A stretch of DNA of 64,000 bases. It comes from Longimicrobium terrae (GTDB lineage: Bacteria > Gemmatimonadota > Gemmatimonadetes > Longimicrobiales > Longimicrobiaceae). The translations under genes were made by a program, and so were the position numbers. Location of the stretch: NCBI RefSeq assembly GCF_014202995.1, contig NZ_JACHIA010000003.1, positions 434,001-498,000 of the forward strand, in the 5' to 3' direction. Positions 27,290 to 35,557 of this stretch are shown piece by piece. How positions within the stretch are numbered: the stretch's first letter is position 1; every line of letters begins with the position of its first letter. The notes under the pieces are model-generated. The model saw only the letters and a list, made by a program, of their open reading frames with translations, had not been told where the DNA came from and did not search any database.

Positions 27290-28369
27290 TTAGGGGCTGT
27301 GCTCTGTCCCGTGTTCTGTTCGTCGGGGATACACTGTCGCCAGTACCTCATCGCGGAAGTGAGAGATGGTGCCGAGCAGCACGTAGTCCGACGCGGCACT
27401 GGACACGTCGACGATCCCGCCGATGAGCGCGGTTAACGTCTTGGCAGTGAGCGCGAGTGGTTCCCCGAGCAGCGCGGCGTGCGGCTGCCACGGCTGGCTC
27501 GCCCTCTCGGCAGGATCGTCCGGCTGATGGTCCAGAAAGCCGCGGACGCCCGGGTGCACAACATTGCTTGCGCGTTGGTATTCTGCGCGCGCCACGCTCA
27601 TCTTCACATCAGCCTCTAGGTCCGTGAAATCAGGGCGCGATTTCCCGAGGACCGCTCCCGCCCATCCGTAGGTTGCCCCGAAACCAGAACCATACATTTC
27701 TGGACTCTCCAGCATCTTCTTCCAGCCGCTGTACGCCTTCAGCAACTCGGCCAGCTTAGGATCATCAGCGATGCTTTTGTGGTGGGTCTGGATTGCCTTC
27801 AATGTGCGGTAGCTTTGCTCGATGCCGTGCTGCATGTAGGCGGCGGCCACGGCATCACCGTGCTTGTTGACGAACAGGGCCACCACTGCCAACTCATGCA
27901 GGGTCCGCCACTGGGCCCAAGCTGCAGCACAGTGTCCCGCCCGCAGGAGGGTTTCGGCTCCGAGCGCCGTCTGGATCGCGCGCGTAATCAGGACCGTCCG
28001 AGCAACGTGTATGCTGCCCACGTGCTCGTCTGGCGTTTCCTCAAGCCTGATGATGAACCGCCGGGCGAGTTCTTCAACCGCTCCAATCAGATGCTGCAAG
28101 TGGCGGAAGGCGGCACCCCAGCGCTGCTCCACGCCAGCAGCCACCTTGATCTCACGGTGGGAACGCGCGGCGGCGCGCTCCGCGGATTGGATCTCGGCGA
28201 TCATGAGCGGGATGCGCCGCGGTACTGTCTGCTCGAGTTCTTCGTTGTAGCCGGTCCAGATCTCGGCTAGTTCCGCCTCGGTGAGCGGCCCTTCTGTCGT
28301 CCGATTTCGCTTGTACTCTTCAGTGTAGATCGCCAGCGAAGTGTCTTGGTGGAGGATATGAACTCGCAT
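27290..28369 (-). CDS. DUF5677-like protein of unknown function
   Basis: The 359-aa protein has the pattern I associate with DUF5677 proteins: RAGHCAAAWAQWRTLHEL (about residues 145-162), RASNVVHPG (about 270-278) and a helical body with conserved Arg, His and Trp. It has no signal peptide; short hydrophobic helices near the C-terminus are too mixed to be confident membrane spans. The ATG at 28369 begins MRVHILHQ. It lies downstream of the 54-aa gene, separated by a terminator-like hairpin, so it probably has its own promoter. Functions reported for the family are not known to me. Confidence 0.72.
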   Translation of the reverse strand: MRVHILHQDTSLAIYTEEYKRNRTTEGPLTEAELAEIWTGYNEELEQTVPRRIPLMIAEIQSAERAAARSHREIKVAAGVEQRWGAAFRHLQHLIGAVEELARRFIIRLEETPDEHVGSIHVARTVLITRAIQTALGAETLLRAGHCAAAWAQWRTLHELAVVALFVNKHGDAVAAAYMQHGIEQSYRTLKAIQTHHKSIADDPKLAELLKAYSGWKKMLESPEMYGSGFGATYGWAGAVLGKSRPDFTDLEADVKMSVARAEYQRASNVVHPGVRGFLDHQPDDPAERASQPWQPHAALLGEPLALTAKTLTALIGGIVDVSSAASDYVLLGTISHFRDEVLATVYPRRTEHGTEHSP

Positions 28370-28409
28370 CGTGGTACCCCGAATGGGCTAAGAGGTGAAT
28401 GAGACGATA

Positions 28410-28445
28410 AAGGCCACGTCGCACCTCGAGGTACGACGTGGCCTT
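28410..28445 (-). terminator. Strong hairpin after the 54-aa gene
   Basis: AAGGCCACGTCG and CGACGTGGCCTT form a perfect 12-bp stem around a 12-base loop. It starts 8 bases after the stop codon of the 54-aa gene. Confidence 0.8.
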
Positions 28446-28453
28446 CGCCGGAG

Positions 28454-28618
28454 CTACTGCTTCTTGCGCACGTCAGTCTTTGTGCGCCGGGTGTCCGGTC
28501 GTCCTTCTTCCCCACGCGAGCGCCAATACGCATCGTGCTCAGGATCCAGCTGTCGACTGCGGTTGTCGACACTTTCCTTGGACGGATCGGCGGTGGTACG
28601 CTCTCGCTCTGCAGCCAT
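28454..28618 (-). CDS. 54-aa hydrophilic small protein
   Basis: This gene is short but well supported. A perfect GGAGGA ribosome binding site lies 6 bases before the ATG at 28618, and a 12-bp terminator hairpin follows the stop. The product is highly charged, with a central LDPEHDAYWRSRGEEGRP that resembles a motif of small uncharacterised proteins (LNPxxxAYWxSRG). It lacks hydrophobic segments and is probably largely disordered. Its function is unknown. Confidence 0.78.
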   Translation of the reverse strand: MAAERERTTADPSKESVDNRSRQLDPEHDAYWRSRGEEGRPDTRRTKTDVRKKQ

Positions 28619-29053
28619 GGTTAGATCCTCCGGTGATGGTTCCCAGCCGGTCGGGTTGACCAGCTGCGAGGCGGTTCCATCCAGAGTATCTCACCCACGT
28701 TCTCGCCACGGGATGCAAAAAGCGTCGCACTTCCTCCACTCGTACATGTGGCGACGAGTTGCGGGCGTCCACTTCGAGCGTGGTGGTGCAGACGGCTTCC
28801 GGCCTACAGTGAACGCTACGCGTCCTGGTGCCGCATTCTCGATTCTGACGAGGATCTGTGAGCGGCCCCCAATCCTGCAGGTTCACAGGATCGTCCACAC
28901 CAGCGCCGTGGGACCGACGTACACCAGGTGTGAGAAGCACCAAGCGGCACAACACGGAGTTGCAGAGCGGCATCTACCGCGTTGCCGCTTCAGAGCACCT
29001 CATTCACATCGGTCAGAGCGATGCAGTCCGTCCGTCGTGAATGAGGCCTGACA
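28619..29053. other. Intergenic, nothing recognised
   Basis: About 430 bases upstream of the 54-aa gene. It should hold that gene's promoter. Open frames here show no protein-like sequence. Confidence 0.4.
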
Positions 29054-29323
29054 TCATCTGCGGAAGCGGGAGAGGAGTACGCCGACGAAAAAAGCGGAAA
29101 CGACTCCCGCCACCAGCAGATCCTCAGCGTCATCTGAGGAGTGAAGATCGAACGGGATGTTCCTGACGCAATCCAGAGCGTCCCTGCCGATCTGAACCAC
29201 TACGTCCCACGGCTCAGGAGGTTCCCAAGGCGTCGGCTCCTCGACGGATACCTCAAGAGGCTGAATCCTTACGATTTCTCGTTTAGAGTTCAATCCGCCA
29301 TGCCTTCTATCTCTGCGTAACAT
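29054..29323 (-). CDS. Small tail-anchored protein
   Basis: The 89-aa product has a basic N-terminus (MLRRDRRHGG), a Pro/Glu-rich middle, and one C-terminal hydrophobic segment (LLVAGVVSAFFVGVLL) ending in basic residues, so it is likely tail-anchored in the inner membrane. A very strong AGGAGGAG ribosome binding site precedes the ATG at 29323, which decides this start over longer frames. It is divergent from the RHH regulator gene at 29490. Function unknown. Confidence 0.75.
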   Translation of the reverse strand: MLRRDRRHGGLNSKREIVRIQPLEVSVEEPTPWEPPEPWDVVVQIGRDALDCVRNIPFDLHSSDDAEDLLVAGVVSAFFVGVLLSRFRR

Positions 29324-29489
29324 AGCTCCTCCTCCTTTCGGGAGAGAATCTGCTTTGGGTGAACGCATTATACACCACCCTGGCACTTTATTCAACACCG
29401 TTAATGAGTACTTGACGCGCATCGTTTACTCATATATGCTTCTAGCCCATGTGGCCTTTCACCCACACACCGTTCAACTGGAGCATCTA

Positions 29490-29768
29490 ATGAGCAATCT
29501 CGCCACCACCCGCACCTCGGCCAATGCACGCGCTGCAACATCAGTTGAGGACGCGCAGGAGACCCGTCGCCTGAACGTGAATCTGCCGAACTCTGTCTAC
29601 GAGGAGCTTCAGGAAATGGCCAAGCTGTCCCAGCGAAGCCTCTCTGATCTGATTCGGACCGCACTTGGTTTGGTGAAGGTCGTCTTACACGAAGCTCGTA
29701 AAGGCAACCATCTCTATATCGGTACCCAGGATGGAGTGATCCTGAAAGAGCTTGTGCTGCCACAGTGA
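29490..29768 (+). CDS. Ribbon-helix-helix (CopG-like) DNA-binding protein
   Basis: The 92-aa protein has an Ala/Thr-rich flexible N-terminus, then RLNVNLPNSVYEELQEMAK and SQRSLSDLIRTALGLV (about residues 31-66). This is the beta strand plus two helices of the RHH fold, which dimerises and binds DNA by the strand. The C-terminal tail (LYIGTQDGVILKELVLP) resembles tails of RHH antitoxin-like proteins. GGAG precedes the ATG. No toxin gene is adjacent; the next gene is a membrane protein. It probably represses its own or the divergent promoter. Confidence 0.82.
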   Translation: MSNLATTRTSANARAATSVEDAQETRRLNVNLPNSVYEELQEMAKLSQRSLSDLIRTALGLVKVVLHEARKGNHLYIGTQDGVILKELVLPQ

Positions 29769-29788
29769 CCCGCGATCGATTTAGATGG

Positions 29789-29820
29789 CCGGGGGCGGGG
29801 CGCTCCAGCACCGCCCCCGG
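29789..29820 (+). terminator. Hairpin after the RHH gene
   Basis: CCGGGGGCGG and CCGCCCCCGG form a perfect 10-bp stem around a 12-base loop, 20 bases after the stop. Confidence 0.72.
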
Positions 29821-29849
29821 GGATCGCCCAGAGGAAAGCGAAGGGGGTT

Positions 29850-30293
29850 ATGTTTCCTGACGGCCTCAAACGCCTCATGAAGAGGAAGCCCGCTCCAGTC
29901 TCACCACCGAGACGAACTGCGAGCCACGTGACAGTGGAGGAGATTCGCGTTCCGGGACTGATCCATCCGAATCAACAACCCTGGAATGAGGAGATCCGCG
30001 TTCCAGACCTCGTGAAATGGCAGGAACGCGATTGGAATGCAGAGCAGGAGCGGAGCCAGAACGCAAGTTGGCTATCGAAGTCGCTCATCGGAATCTTCGG
30101 TGGCTCACTTGCGTTCAACCTCTTGGTCTTGGGGTTTTTCGTCTTTTTTCGTGCTGAAGCCCCAGATACCGACAGCTACGTAACCTTGCTCAAGGAGGTG
30201 GCGACGTTCCACTCTACCGTGTTCGCACCCTTACTAGCGTTCATTTTAGGATATTACTTCAGTGAAGGAAAGCGCGCTCGTTCAGGCGACTAG
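29850..30293 (+). CDS. Membrane protein with two predicted helices
   Basis: The 147-aa protein begins with a basic region, carries two short copies of an EEIRVP motif (residues about 30 and 46), and has two membrane segments: LIGIFGGSLAFNLLVLGFFVFF (about 80-102) and VFAPLLAFILGYYF (about 125-139). A GAAGGGGG ribosome binding site precedes the start. No recognised domain. It could be a small effector or holin-like protein, but there is no direct evidence. Confidence 0.72.
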   Translation: MFPDGLKRLMKRKPAPVSPPRRTASHVTVEEIRVPGLIHPNQQPWNEEIRVPDLVKWQERDWNAEQERSQNASWLSKSLIGIFGGSLAFNLLVLGFFVFFRAEAPDTDSYVTLLKEVATFHSTVFAPLLAFILGYYFSEGKRARSGD

Positions 30294-30511
30294 CAAAAGG
30301 TGACTCCATCCGGGCGGGGCTCGCTAAGCGCCGGTACTGCATCAACCCGCTCCGCAGAAGAGTGGCGACTTGTCGCCAACTCGGCACGGGGGTTTATCCT
30401 CAACGGGACATCCCTCAGCTGCAAGCCACGCCGACTATGGAAATCGTGAGTCGGCGCTCGGGACAGGTAGGGTGAGCCGCGATTGGCTAATCACCCGACC
30501 TGGAGCACCAA

Positions 30512-30802
30512 ATGCCTTATCAGCTCTTTCCGCTCGGCGTCGTCACGGCGACGCCCGCCGCGCTAGACCAGCTTGAACGCGCGGGGCGGGATCCCATGGA
30601 GTTCATCCTTCGTCATGCGGCAGGCGACCACGGCGAAGTGGGGGAGGACAGCGTGCAGATCAACCGGGTGACGATCCGGGTAAAGGTGGGAACGATCCTG
30701 TCCGCGTATCCGCTGCCGGATGGAGAAACCATCTGGGTGTCCACCTCCCTCCAGCAGACGGGAGAGGCCCACACCTGCGTGATGTGCCCCAGCGAGTGGT
30801 GA
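30512..30802 (+). CDS. Plasmid-related small protein, tandem copy 1
   Basis: The 96-aa product begins MPYQLFPLG and shows the pattern of a widespread uncharacterised plasmid/island family: TPAALxxLERAGxDPMEFILRH, GDHGEV, ILSAYPLPDG and IWVSTS. No catalytic or DNA-binding motif is recognised. Copy 2 starts at 31118. An early stop after SEW makes this copy shorter; the copy-2 stop is still visible downstream as GCACTGA at the matching position. Confidence 0.8.
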   Translation: MPYQLFPLGVVTATPAALDQLERAGRDPMEFILRHAAGDHGEVGEDSVQINRVTIRVKVGTILSAYPLPDGETIWVSTSLQQTGEAHTCVMCPSEW

Positions 30803-30840
30803 TCCAGAGATGATCAGCCAGGCGAAGCACTGAACAGCAA

Positions 30841-30871
30841 AGGGATCCTGCGACGATGGCGCGGGATCCCT
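30841..30871 (+). terminator. Hairpin after tandem copy 1
   Basis: AGGGATCC and GGATCCCT pair around a 14-base loop, followed by TGTTTTG. The same hairpin design recurs after copy 2. Confidence 0.78.
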
Positions 30872-31117
30872 GTTTTGAAGCGCCGTGGACCATCCCACCT
30901 TCATGCAAAGACATCGCGGCTGACAGCCGTCCCGGACGTGTCTGGCGCCGCGTCTCCCGCCGTCTTCCCCCTTGGACCCGGAGCGTCGGCATCCCGCTCC
31001 GGATCACGAGCACGGCATTCATCCGCTCGGACAGGAGCCGCACGGAAATGGAAGCTGGCCGCGCAACCGGTAGGGTGAGCCGCGATTGCAGTCCATTCAC
31101 TCGACCTGGAGCATCGA

Positions 31118-31438
31118 ATGCCTGATCAGCTCTTTCCCATCGGCCGTATCACGGCGAGTACTACGACCCTCGAACGGATTGAACGCGCGGGGTGGGATCC
31201 CATGGAACTGATCCTTCGCCACGCTGCGGGCGACTTTGGGGATGCGGGGGAGGAGCATACGGAGATCAACGAGGAAACGATCCGCGGTAAGGTCGGAACG
31301 ATCTTGTCCGTTCATTCACTTCCGGATGGGGCAGTGATCTGGGTGACCACCTCTCTCGAGCCGACGGGGGAAGCTCATACCTGGATGATGTGCCCCGCGA
31401 GTATTGAGTCAGCCATGGTCATCAACACGGAGCACTGA
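31118..31438 (+). CDS. Plasmid-related small protein, tandem copy 2
   Basis: The 106-aa product begins MPDQLFPIGRITAS and is a clear paralogue of the 96-aa product at 30512-30802, with the same ERAGWDPMELILRH, TILSVHSLPDG and IWVTTS segments. It reads about 10 residues further (to STOP in GCACTGA), which is likely the ancestral end. Role unknown; such proteins are common in conjugative or integrative elements and often sit near antirestriction genes. Confidence 0.8.
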   Translation: MPDQLFPIGRITASTTTLERIERAGWDPMELILRHAAGDFGDAGEEHTEINEETIRGKVGTILSVHSLPDGAVIWVTTSLEPTGEAHTWMMCPASIESAMVINTEH

Positions 31439-31444
31439 GAAGCA

Positions 31445-31474
31445 GAGGGATCCCGGACGATGGTTCGGGATCCC
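31445..31474 (+). terminator. Hairpin after tandem copy 2
   Basis: AGGGATCCCG and CGGGATCCCT form a 10-bp stem around a 10-base loop, then TGTCTG. Confidence 0.75.
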
Positions 31475-31574
31475 TGTCTGTTCCAGTTCGCGGCTTGTGG
31501 AACTCTGCCCCGAGGACGCTTACAACGCGTCCCGTTCTCAGCATTCAAGAAGAACGAAAGGGGAACCTCACTTG

Positions 31575-31780
31575 ATGGATGACCGACTCTCCTCAACCGA
31601 GATGGAGACGCTCTGGCGGCTCGCCGACCAACGCCCTGCAGCAGTTTTCACGACCCAAGCGGAAGTGACCGTGGGACCTCTTCGAGCACGGGTCGAAGCC
31701 GCTTGAGTGGAGATGATCCTGCGTCGATTGGAGCAAGGCGCGGACAACAGCGTCTCCCCCGCCGGGCCGACCTGCTGATT
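31575..31780 (+). pseudogene. Broken copy 3 of the small helical-protein family
   Basis: The frame opens with MDDRLSSTEMETLWRLADQ, matching ELETMWRLAG of copy 2 (41274). It then drifts, meets TGA at 31704, and continues in the same frame with VEMILRRLEQG, matching VEMVLLELERG. The TGA replaces the ATG (Met) codon of copy 2. The C-terminal repeat-like end is not found. AAGGGGAA lies before the ATG. A 43-aa peptide could still be made, but the family core is split, so I call it a pseudogene. Confidence 0.7.
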
Positions 31781-32150
31781 TTCCTCGGTCCCACGTATCC
31801 ACCCCTGCGCATGCGGGTCTGAGGCTGGGTGTGTCAGCCTCACATCCGCAGGTTGAGGCAAGCAGCAGGAATGCTGGATACAGAGAGCAATCTCGTGCGG
31901 CCGCCCTGCCCGGGTACGCTGGCGCATGAATGAAGCCCGACTGACCTAACCGGATGCGGAGATCCTGCCTCTCTGCTCGAACTTGCCACGCGCGATGCGG
32001 GGTTCGAACCGCGTGGTGTGCACGGTGGGCGAACAAATCCCGCGCTGGCTGGAAGTGCTCGGGAGTCGCTTGCCCCTGAACCGCTGAGGTCGAGCAGATC
32101 GCTCAGCGCTCCCGTTCCCCACCGACGACAAGCAGGCGCATGCCACAAAG
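31781..32150. other. Noncoding stretch after the broken gene
   Basis: About 370 bases without a supported gene. Arg/Ser/Pro-rich frames cross it. It probably contains decayed remains of the gene family or its spacer. Confidence 0.4.
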
Positions 32151-32184
32151 GAAGGGCCGGACCCGGTGCCGGGTCCGGCCCTTC
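32151..32184 (-). terminator. Perfect 14-bp bidirectional hairpin
   Basis: GAAGGGCCGGACCC and GGGTCCGGCCCTTC pair perfectly around a 6-base loop. It lies 3 bases beyond the stop codon of the minus-strand HTH gene and has A/T-rich edges on both sides. Confidence 0.85.
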
Positions 32185-32187
32185 TTC

Positions 32188-32574
32188 TCACGCATCGTGT
32201 TGATCGCTGATCGCGATCAGCCACCCGGGCCGCGGCACCCCAGCCGCGTCGTACTCCGCCTCCCAGTGCTGGACCATCCGCACCAGCGCGGCGTCTCTTT
32301 TCCCTGGTGGCAGGTCGTGCATCAGCACCGCCAACGCCGCCCTCGCGGTATCCGCATCCGTCTCACCGCCAGCTTCTATCCGCGCCCGCAGGTACCACCT
32401 CTCTAGTTTCTGCTGCGTCCCGGCCTGCGGTTCGGACCCATTCAGGAACTTCTGCAGCCCGCGCGCGGTGAGGCCGATCTCCGCAGCCACCCGATTGACC
32501 GAAAGCGCCGACGCCCGCGCCGCGGCGAACTGGCGGATTGGTCCGATACGCACAGAACGGCTAGGGGCAGGCAT
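32188..32574 (-). CDS. Small HTH protein (KFLNG family)
   Basis: The 128-aa protein has an N-terminal helix-turn-helix: LSVNRVAAEIGLTARGLQKF (about residues 24-43) followed by LNGSEPQAGTQQKLERWYLR. The C-terminal half is helical (ALAVLMHDLPPGKRDAALVRM). The same plan occurs in the products of 36169, 36775 and 40422. These are likely DNA-binding regulators of a type common in this lineage. The ATG at 32574 is divergent from the PPC lipoprotein gene at 32716, which it may control. A much longer upstream extension of the frame is antisense to that gene and is rejected. Confidence 0.78.
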   Translation of the reverse strand: MPAPSRSVRIGPIRQFAAARASALSVNRVAAEIGLTARGLQKFLNGSEPQAGTQQKLERWYLRARIEAGGETDADTARAALAVLMHDLPPGKRDAALVRMVQHWEAEYDAAGVPRPGWLIAISDQHDA

Positions 32575-32715
32575 TGCTCGCCCCCACGGGCACTGGCGCC
32601 CGTTTGATACTCTTGGTACTCTTGAGTTTCGTACACTGGGGACAGTACTTCTTCGCTGCTGTAGCGGCAAGGCGTTCTCGCCCCGGCTGATCCACTTACC
32701 GGCCAGAAGGTGCCT

Positions 32716-33513
32716 ATGCTTCGCGGACCACGGACTTTTTCGGGACTGTTCCTGCTCTCCTTTGGGGCGGCGTGCGCGCAGCGGCCCGCACCAAGCATGG
32801 CGCCCAGCCCTGCAACGCGCACAGCAGGCGTAGAAGCATCGCGGGAGCTGACGTTGGGCAACGTGGTCCGCGGAACCCTCGCCGGGGCGGGCGACGCTGA
32901 CGAGTACGCAGTCCGGGTGTCGGCGGGCACTCCGGTGAACGCGGTCCTCGAAGTCCCGCCCGGCGCCATCACTCAGCTGCGCGCCTCGATCCATCGCCAA
33001 CACCCCGTCACGGGCGCGTTGGCGTTCGAGCAGGGCGTGATCGTAGGCAGCGACGAGGGCGAGCCTGGTGCGACGGAGCCGGTGATGCTGGAGAGCAACG
33101 GCACGGTCATCATCCGGGTGGAAGGCATGGATTCCCGATTTGGCGGCGCGTATGTCCTCCGCGTGCTGCCGACCGCGGTGCGCGAACTGAGGCTGGGAGA
33201 AACCATCCAGGGCACGCTGGCAGGCCGCAGCGATAGCGACGATTACACGCTGACGCTGAGCCGCGCCACCCGCTTCAACGCGCGGGTGTCTGCCCCGCAC
33301 CGTGGCGCCGGGCGGCTCGTGCAGGTCCAGGTCTTCGAGCGGAATCCGGTCACCGGCCAACTCCGTTTCCTCGTCGGTGCGATCACCGACTCCCGGGAAG
33401 GAACGCCTGCAGCGACGGATCCGGTCGTGGCGCCCGGCCCAGGCACGTACGTGGTGCGTGTGCACGGGATGGAAGCGGCCGGTGCGTATGAAATCGTCAC
33501 GGAGCAGCTCTGA
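32716..33513 (+). CDS. Lipoprotein with two PPC-like beta domains
   Basis: The 265-aa product begins with a signal peptide and lipobox-like FGAAC, so it is exported and probably lipidated. Two homologous beta domains of about 105 residues follow. Each opens with LTLGNVVRGTLAGAGDADEY or LRLGETIQGTLAGRSDSDDY, and closes with VIIRVEGM or YVVRVHGM. This matches the bacterial pre-peptidase C-terminal (PPC) fold. The ATG at 32716 has AGAAGG 5 bases upstream; a GTG at 32710 is alternative. The next gene starts in its stop codon, so the two are co-translated. Confidence 0.82.
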   Translation: MLRGPRTFSGLFLLSFGAACAQRPAPSMAPSPATRTAGVEASRELTLGNVVRGTLAGAGDADEYAVRVSAGTPVNAVLEVPPGAITQLRASIHRQHPVTGALAFEQGVIVGSDEGEPGATEPVMLESNGTVIIRVEGMDSRFGGAYVLRVLPTAVRELRLGETIQGTLAGRSDSDDYTLTLSRATRFNARVSAPHRGAGRLVQVQVFERNPVTGQLRFLVGAITDSREGTPAATDPVVAPGPGTYVVRVHGMEAAGAYEIVTEQL

Positions 33514-34130
33514 TGAGCCGGGGCCTCAACCTGGGCGGGAGGGAAAGCAGGCTCCTGTACTTGGCGATTGCGCTGGTGACCGTGTGGTGCGTGAGCCTCC
33601 CGGCCCGCGTGGCCGCGCAGACGGATCGGGTCGATTTCGAGGCTGCCGCGCGCGCCGCGCCGCGGCTCCGCCCTGCCGCATTCCCGGAACTTCCGGCGTC
33701 GTTCGCAGCCGCGCTTCAAGCCTCCGGCTGCACGGTGCCGCAGTACCGGTTTGAGGGCGACACGCTCGGAAACAACGTGATCAGCGGCGAGTTCGCGCGG
33801 GCGGGCCAGCTGGATCACGCGGCGCTGTGCTCCCGTGACGGACAGACATCCGTGGTGGTGATCTGGGGTGGGCCCGCCCGTTGCGCGGATACGGTGAAAC
33901 CCGGCTTGGACGTGGATGCGATGGTTGGCGCGGGTGACGAAATCGTTTACACGCGTCAGGTCCGCCGCGTAGCCCGCAGGGAAGCTGAGAACTACGCGTG
34001 GTTGCGGGCCGGTGGGCTGGCCGACATCGGGCACGATGGAATCCTGCACTCGGTCGGAGAGTATCAGACCAGTTTTCTTTACTGCCGCGGGGGCGCGTGG
34101 ATCGAGATCGAGCCAGAAGCCACGACGTGA
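33513..34130 (+). CDS. Secreted protein of unknown function
   Basis: The 205-aa product has a signal peptide ending AAQT (about residue 36). It contains four cysteines (CTVP, LCSR, RCAD, YCRG), probably as disulfides. The start overlaps the preceding stop by one base (TGATG), so it is coupled to the PPC lipoprotein and may work with it at the envelope. Family not recognised. Confidence 0.72.
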   Translation: MSRGLNLGGRESRLLYLAIALVTVWCVSLPARVAAQTDRVDFEAAARAAPRLRPAAFPELPASFAAALQASGCTVPQYRFEGDTLGNNVISGEFARAGQLDHAALCSRDGQTSVVVIWGGPARCADTVKPGLDVDAMVGAGDEIVYTRQVRRVARREAENYAWLRAGGLADIGHDGILHSVGEYQTSFLYCRGGAWIEIEPEATT

Positions 34131-34152
34131 AAGGGTGACTCTGGTGAACACG

Positions 34153-34180
34153 GCGCCCGGCTCGTTGTTGAGCCGGGCGC
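34153..34180 (+). terminator. Hairpin with T tract after the secreted protein
   Basis: GCGCCCGGCT and AGCCGGGCGC form a perfect 10-bp stem with an 8-base loop, followed by TTTCTGGTT. It ends the two-gene envelope operon. Confidence 0.85.
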
Positions 34181-34352
34181 TTTCTGGTTGTACTCTTCTC
34201 CCTGCCCTGCCGGTATCGGATATGCGGGGAAATCGCGCGCACCAGCCGTAGACGCTCGTGCTTTTATCCGAAGAACGCGTTCGAATCATAATGCCTTTTC
34301 ATCCGTCCCGACGACCCGCTACCATGTCGGCGTACCCATACACCAGGACACC

Positions 34353-34940
34353 ATGCCCGCCGACACTCTGAGCACAAAACAACGCGAACTTCTTCGGCAA
34401 CTCCTTCGTGCTGCGCAGGGACTCCCAGCGAATACGTTGGACGGCCGAACCGTGAATGCTTTGCAGGTTCGTAATCTGGCGACGCGTGACAACGGACTGG
34501 TGAAGGCGACAGAACGCGCACGAAACGCGAATCTGCAGACCCCGGAGCGCGATTTCGATGGATCACAGAACAAGCTTCGCCAAGCGCAGTACGAGCTGCT
34601 GCGGCAGGTCATCCAGAGTCGCGTTCCCGTCTCTCACGACGCGGTAGATCGGCGAACAGCCAAATCGCTCGTCACGCGGGGCTTGATCACCGTTGAAGCT
34701 GGGACACTCGCAGCGACTCCACGCGGACGGGAAATGTGTTCGCAACACGAAGCGCTCGCGCGTGCCGGGCGGCAAAAGAAAGGTGCGGATCCTCGCTCTC
34801 AAGTGATCCTCCGCGCCGTAGACATTCTCCGGCTCTCGATCCCATCCGATTCAGAACTCGCGGTCGGCAGGATATTCTGCCATGTGGACGACCTTCTCGC
34901 TGGTTTTGAACGGCTGGCGACCCGCCGTCGGCGGCGCTGA
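34353..34940 (+). CDS. Protein with two winged-helix-like repeats
   Basis: The 195-aa product contains two similar halves of about 60 residues: STKQRELLRQLL...DGRTVNALQVRNLATRDNG and RQAQYELLRQVI...DRRTAKSLVTRGLITVEAG. Each reads as helix, helix, recognition helix and wing, so the protein probably binds nucleic acid. The C-terminus is basic (RRRRR). The start at 34353 (MPADTLSTKQ) is where homology of the first repeat begins; longer frames are not repeat-like. Target unknown. Confidence 0.7.
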   Translation: MPADTLSTKQRELLRQLLRAAQGLPANTLDGRTVNALQVRNLATRDNGLVKATERARNANLQTPERDFDGSQNKLRQAQYELLRQVIQSRVPVSHDAVDRRTAKSLVTRGLITVEAGTLAATPRGREMCSQHEALARAGRQKKGADPRSQVILRAVDILRLSIPSDSELAVGRIFCHVDDLLAGFERLATRRRRR

Positions 34941-34990
34941 TCGCCACTGGGCCAGTTCCGAGATTTCGCAATACATCACAGCAAGTGTAA

Positions 34991-35023
34991 AGGTGCACAG
35001 GTGAGCTTCCTGCCTGTGCACCT
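34991..35023 (+). terminator. Hairpin after the winged-helix protein
   Basis: AGGTGCACAGG and CCTGTGCACCT form a perfect 11-bp stem around an 11-base loop, 50 bases after the stop. Confidence 0.7.
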
Positions 35024-35155
35024 CCTCGTAGGCATCCATCGTTTGGTCAGGCCGCGGAACGCTCTTAGAAAAACTGCCAACGACGGATTCCGCCTTTGCT
35101 CGGCACCGGCGGGTACTCGTGATCGAGATCGCTCACCAGATCACGAGAGGCTCCC

Positions 35156-35557
35156 ATGGCCGACAGATTTGACCGACAGCAGCATCCACTTTCGGCGGCG
35201 CCCACGTGCTGCGGCTGCACAGCTGCGGCAGCCGGGCTCACCTACGTTTCAGGTAGCGCCGGTGAGCAGGGGGCGCAGACGATCCAGGAGGAGACGCGAC
35301 GTCGCGTACGGCGGAAGATCATGGATCCATGCGGCCGTGAAGGAATCGAGCTCATTGAAGAGCACCACCTGGTGTACGTGCAGCCGAGTGCTCCTTCGCC
35401 GCGGGAGCCCGACGCAGTCCGGAGTGGCTTGGCCGCGATTGTTGCGTTCATTCTGATTGCTCTGGCCTTCACGGCTGCAGGCGGAAACCAGCAGAGCTTC
35501 GCGTTGGCGCCGGTGTACCTGGGCGGGTTTCTCCTGCTTTGGTCGTGGCTGGCATGA
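35156..35557 (+). CDS. Small membrane protein
   Basis: The 133-aa product has a Cys-rich short segment near residue 18 (CCGC), a charged middle (QEETRRRVRRKI), and two C-terminal membrane segments (LAAIVAFILIALAFTAA and LAPVYLGGFLLLWSWL). GAGAGG precedes the ATG. Its stop overlaps the next start (ATGA). Not recognised. Confidence 0.65.
   Translation: MADRFDRQQHPLSAAPTCCGCTAAAAGLTYVSGSAGEQGAQTIQEETRRRVRRKIMDPCGREGIELIEEHHLVYVQPSAPSPREPDAVRSGLAAIVAFILIALAFTAAGGNQQSFALAPVYLGGFLLLWSWLA

Larger units (their letters stand above)
30466..30871 (+). repeat. Tandem 406-bp unit, copy 1
   Basis: The unit begins with GGTAGGGTGAGCCGCGATTG, contains one small gene, and ends with its terminator hairpin. 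A diverged copy of equal length follows at 31069-31474, so this is an ancient segmental duplication of gene plus control signals. Confidence 0.75.
31069..31474 (+). repeat. Tandem 406-bp unit, copy 2
   Basis: This is the same organisation as 30466-30871: the same 20-bp opening block, gene and terminator. Total length is equal although the coding part differs. Confidence 0.75.

Noticed and set aside
30466-31474. CRISPR-like or satellite array
   Set aside because: There are only two long diverged units that each hold a gene; no short regular repeats and spacers.
32575-33465. N-terminal extension of the minus-strand HTH frame (425 codons in total)
   Set aside because: The part beyond 32574 is antisense to the PPC lipoprotein and is low-complexity; only the last 128 codons look like protein.
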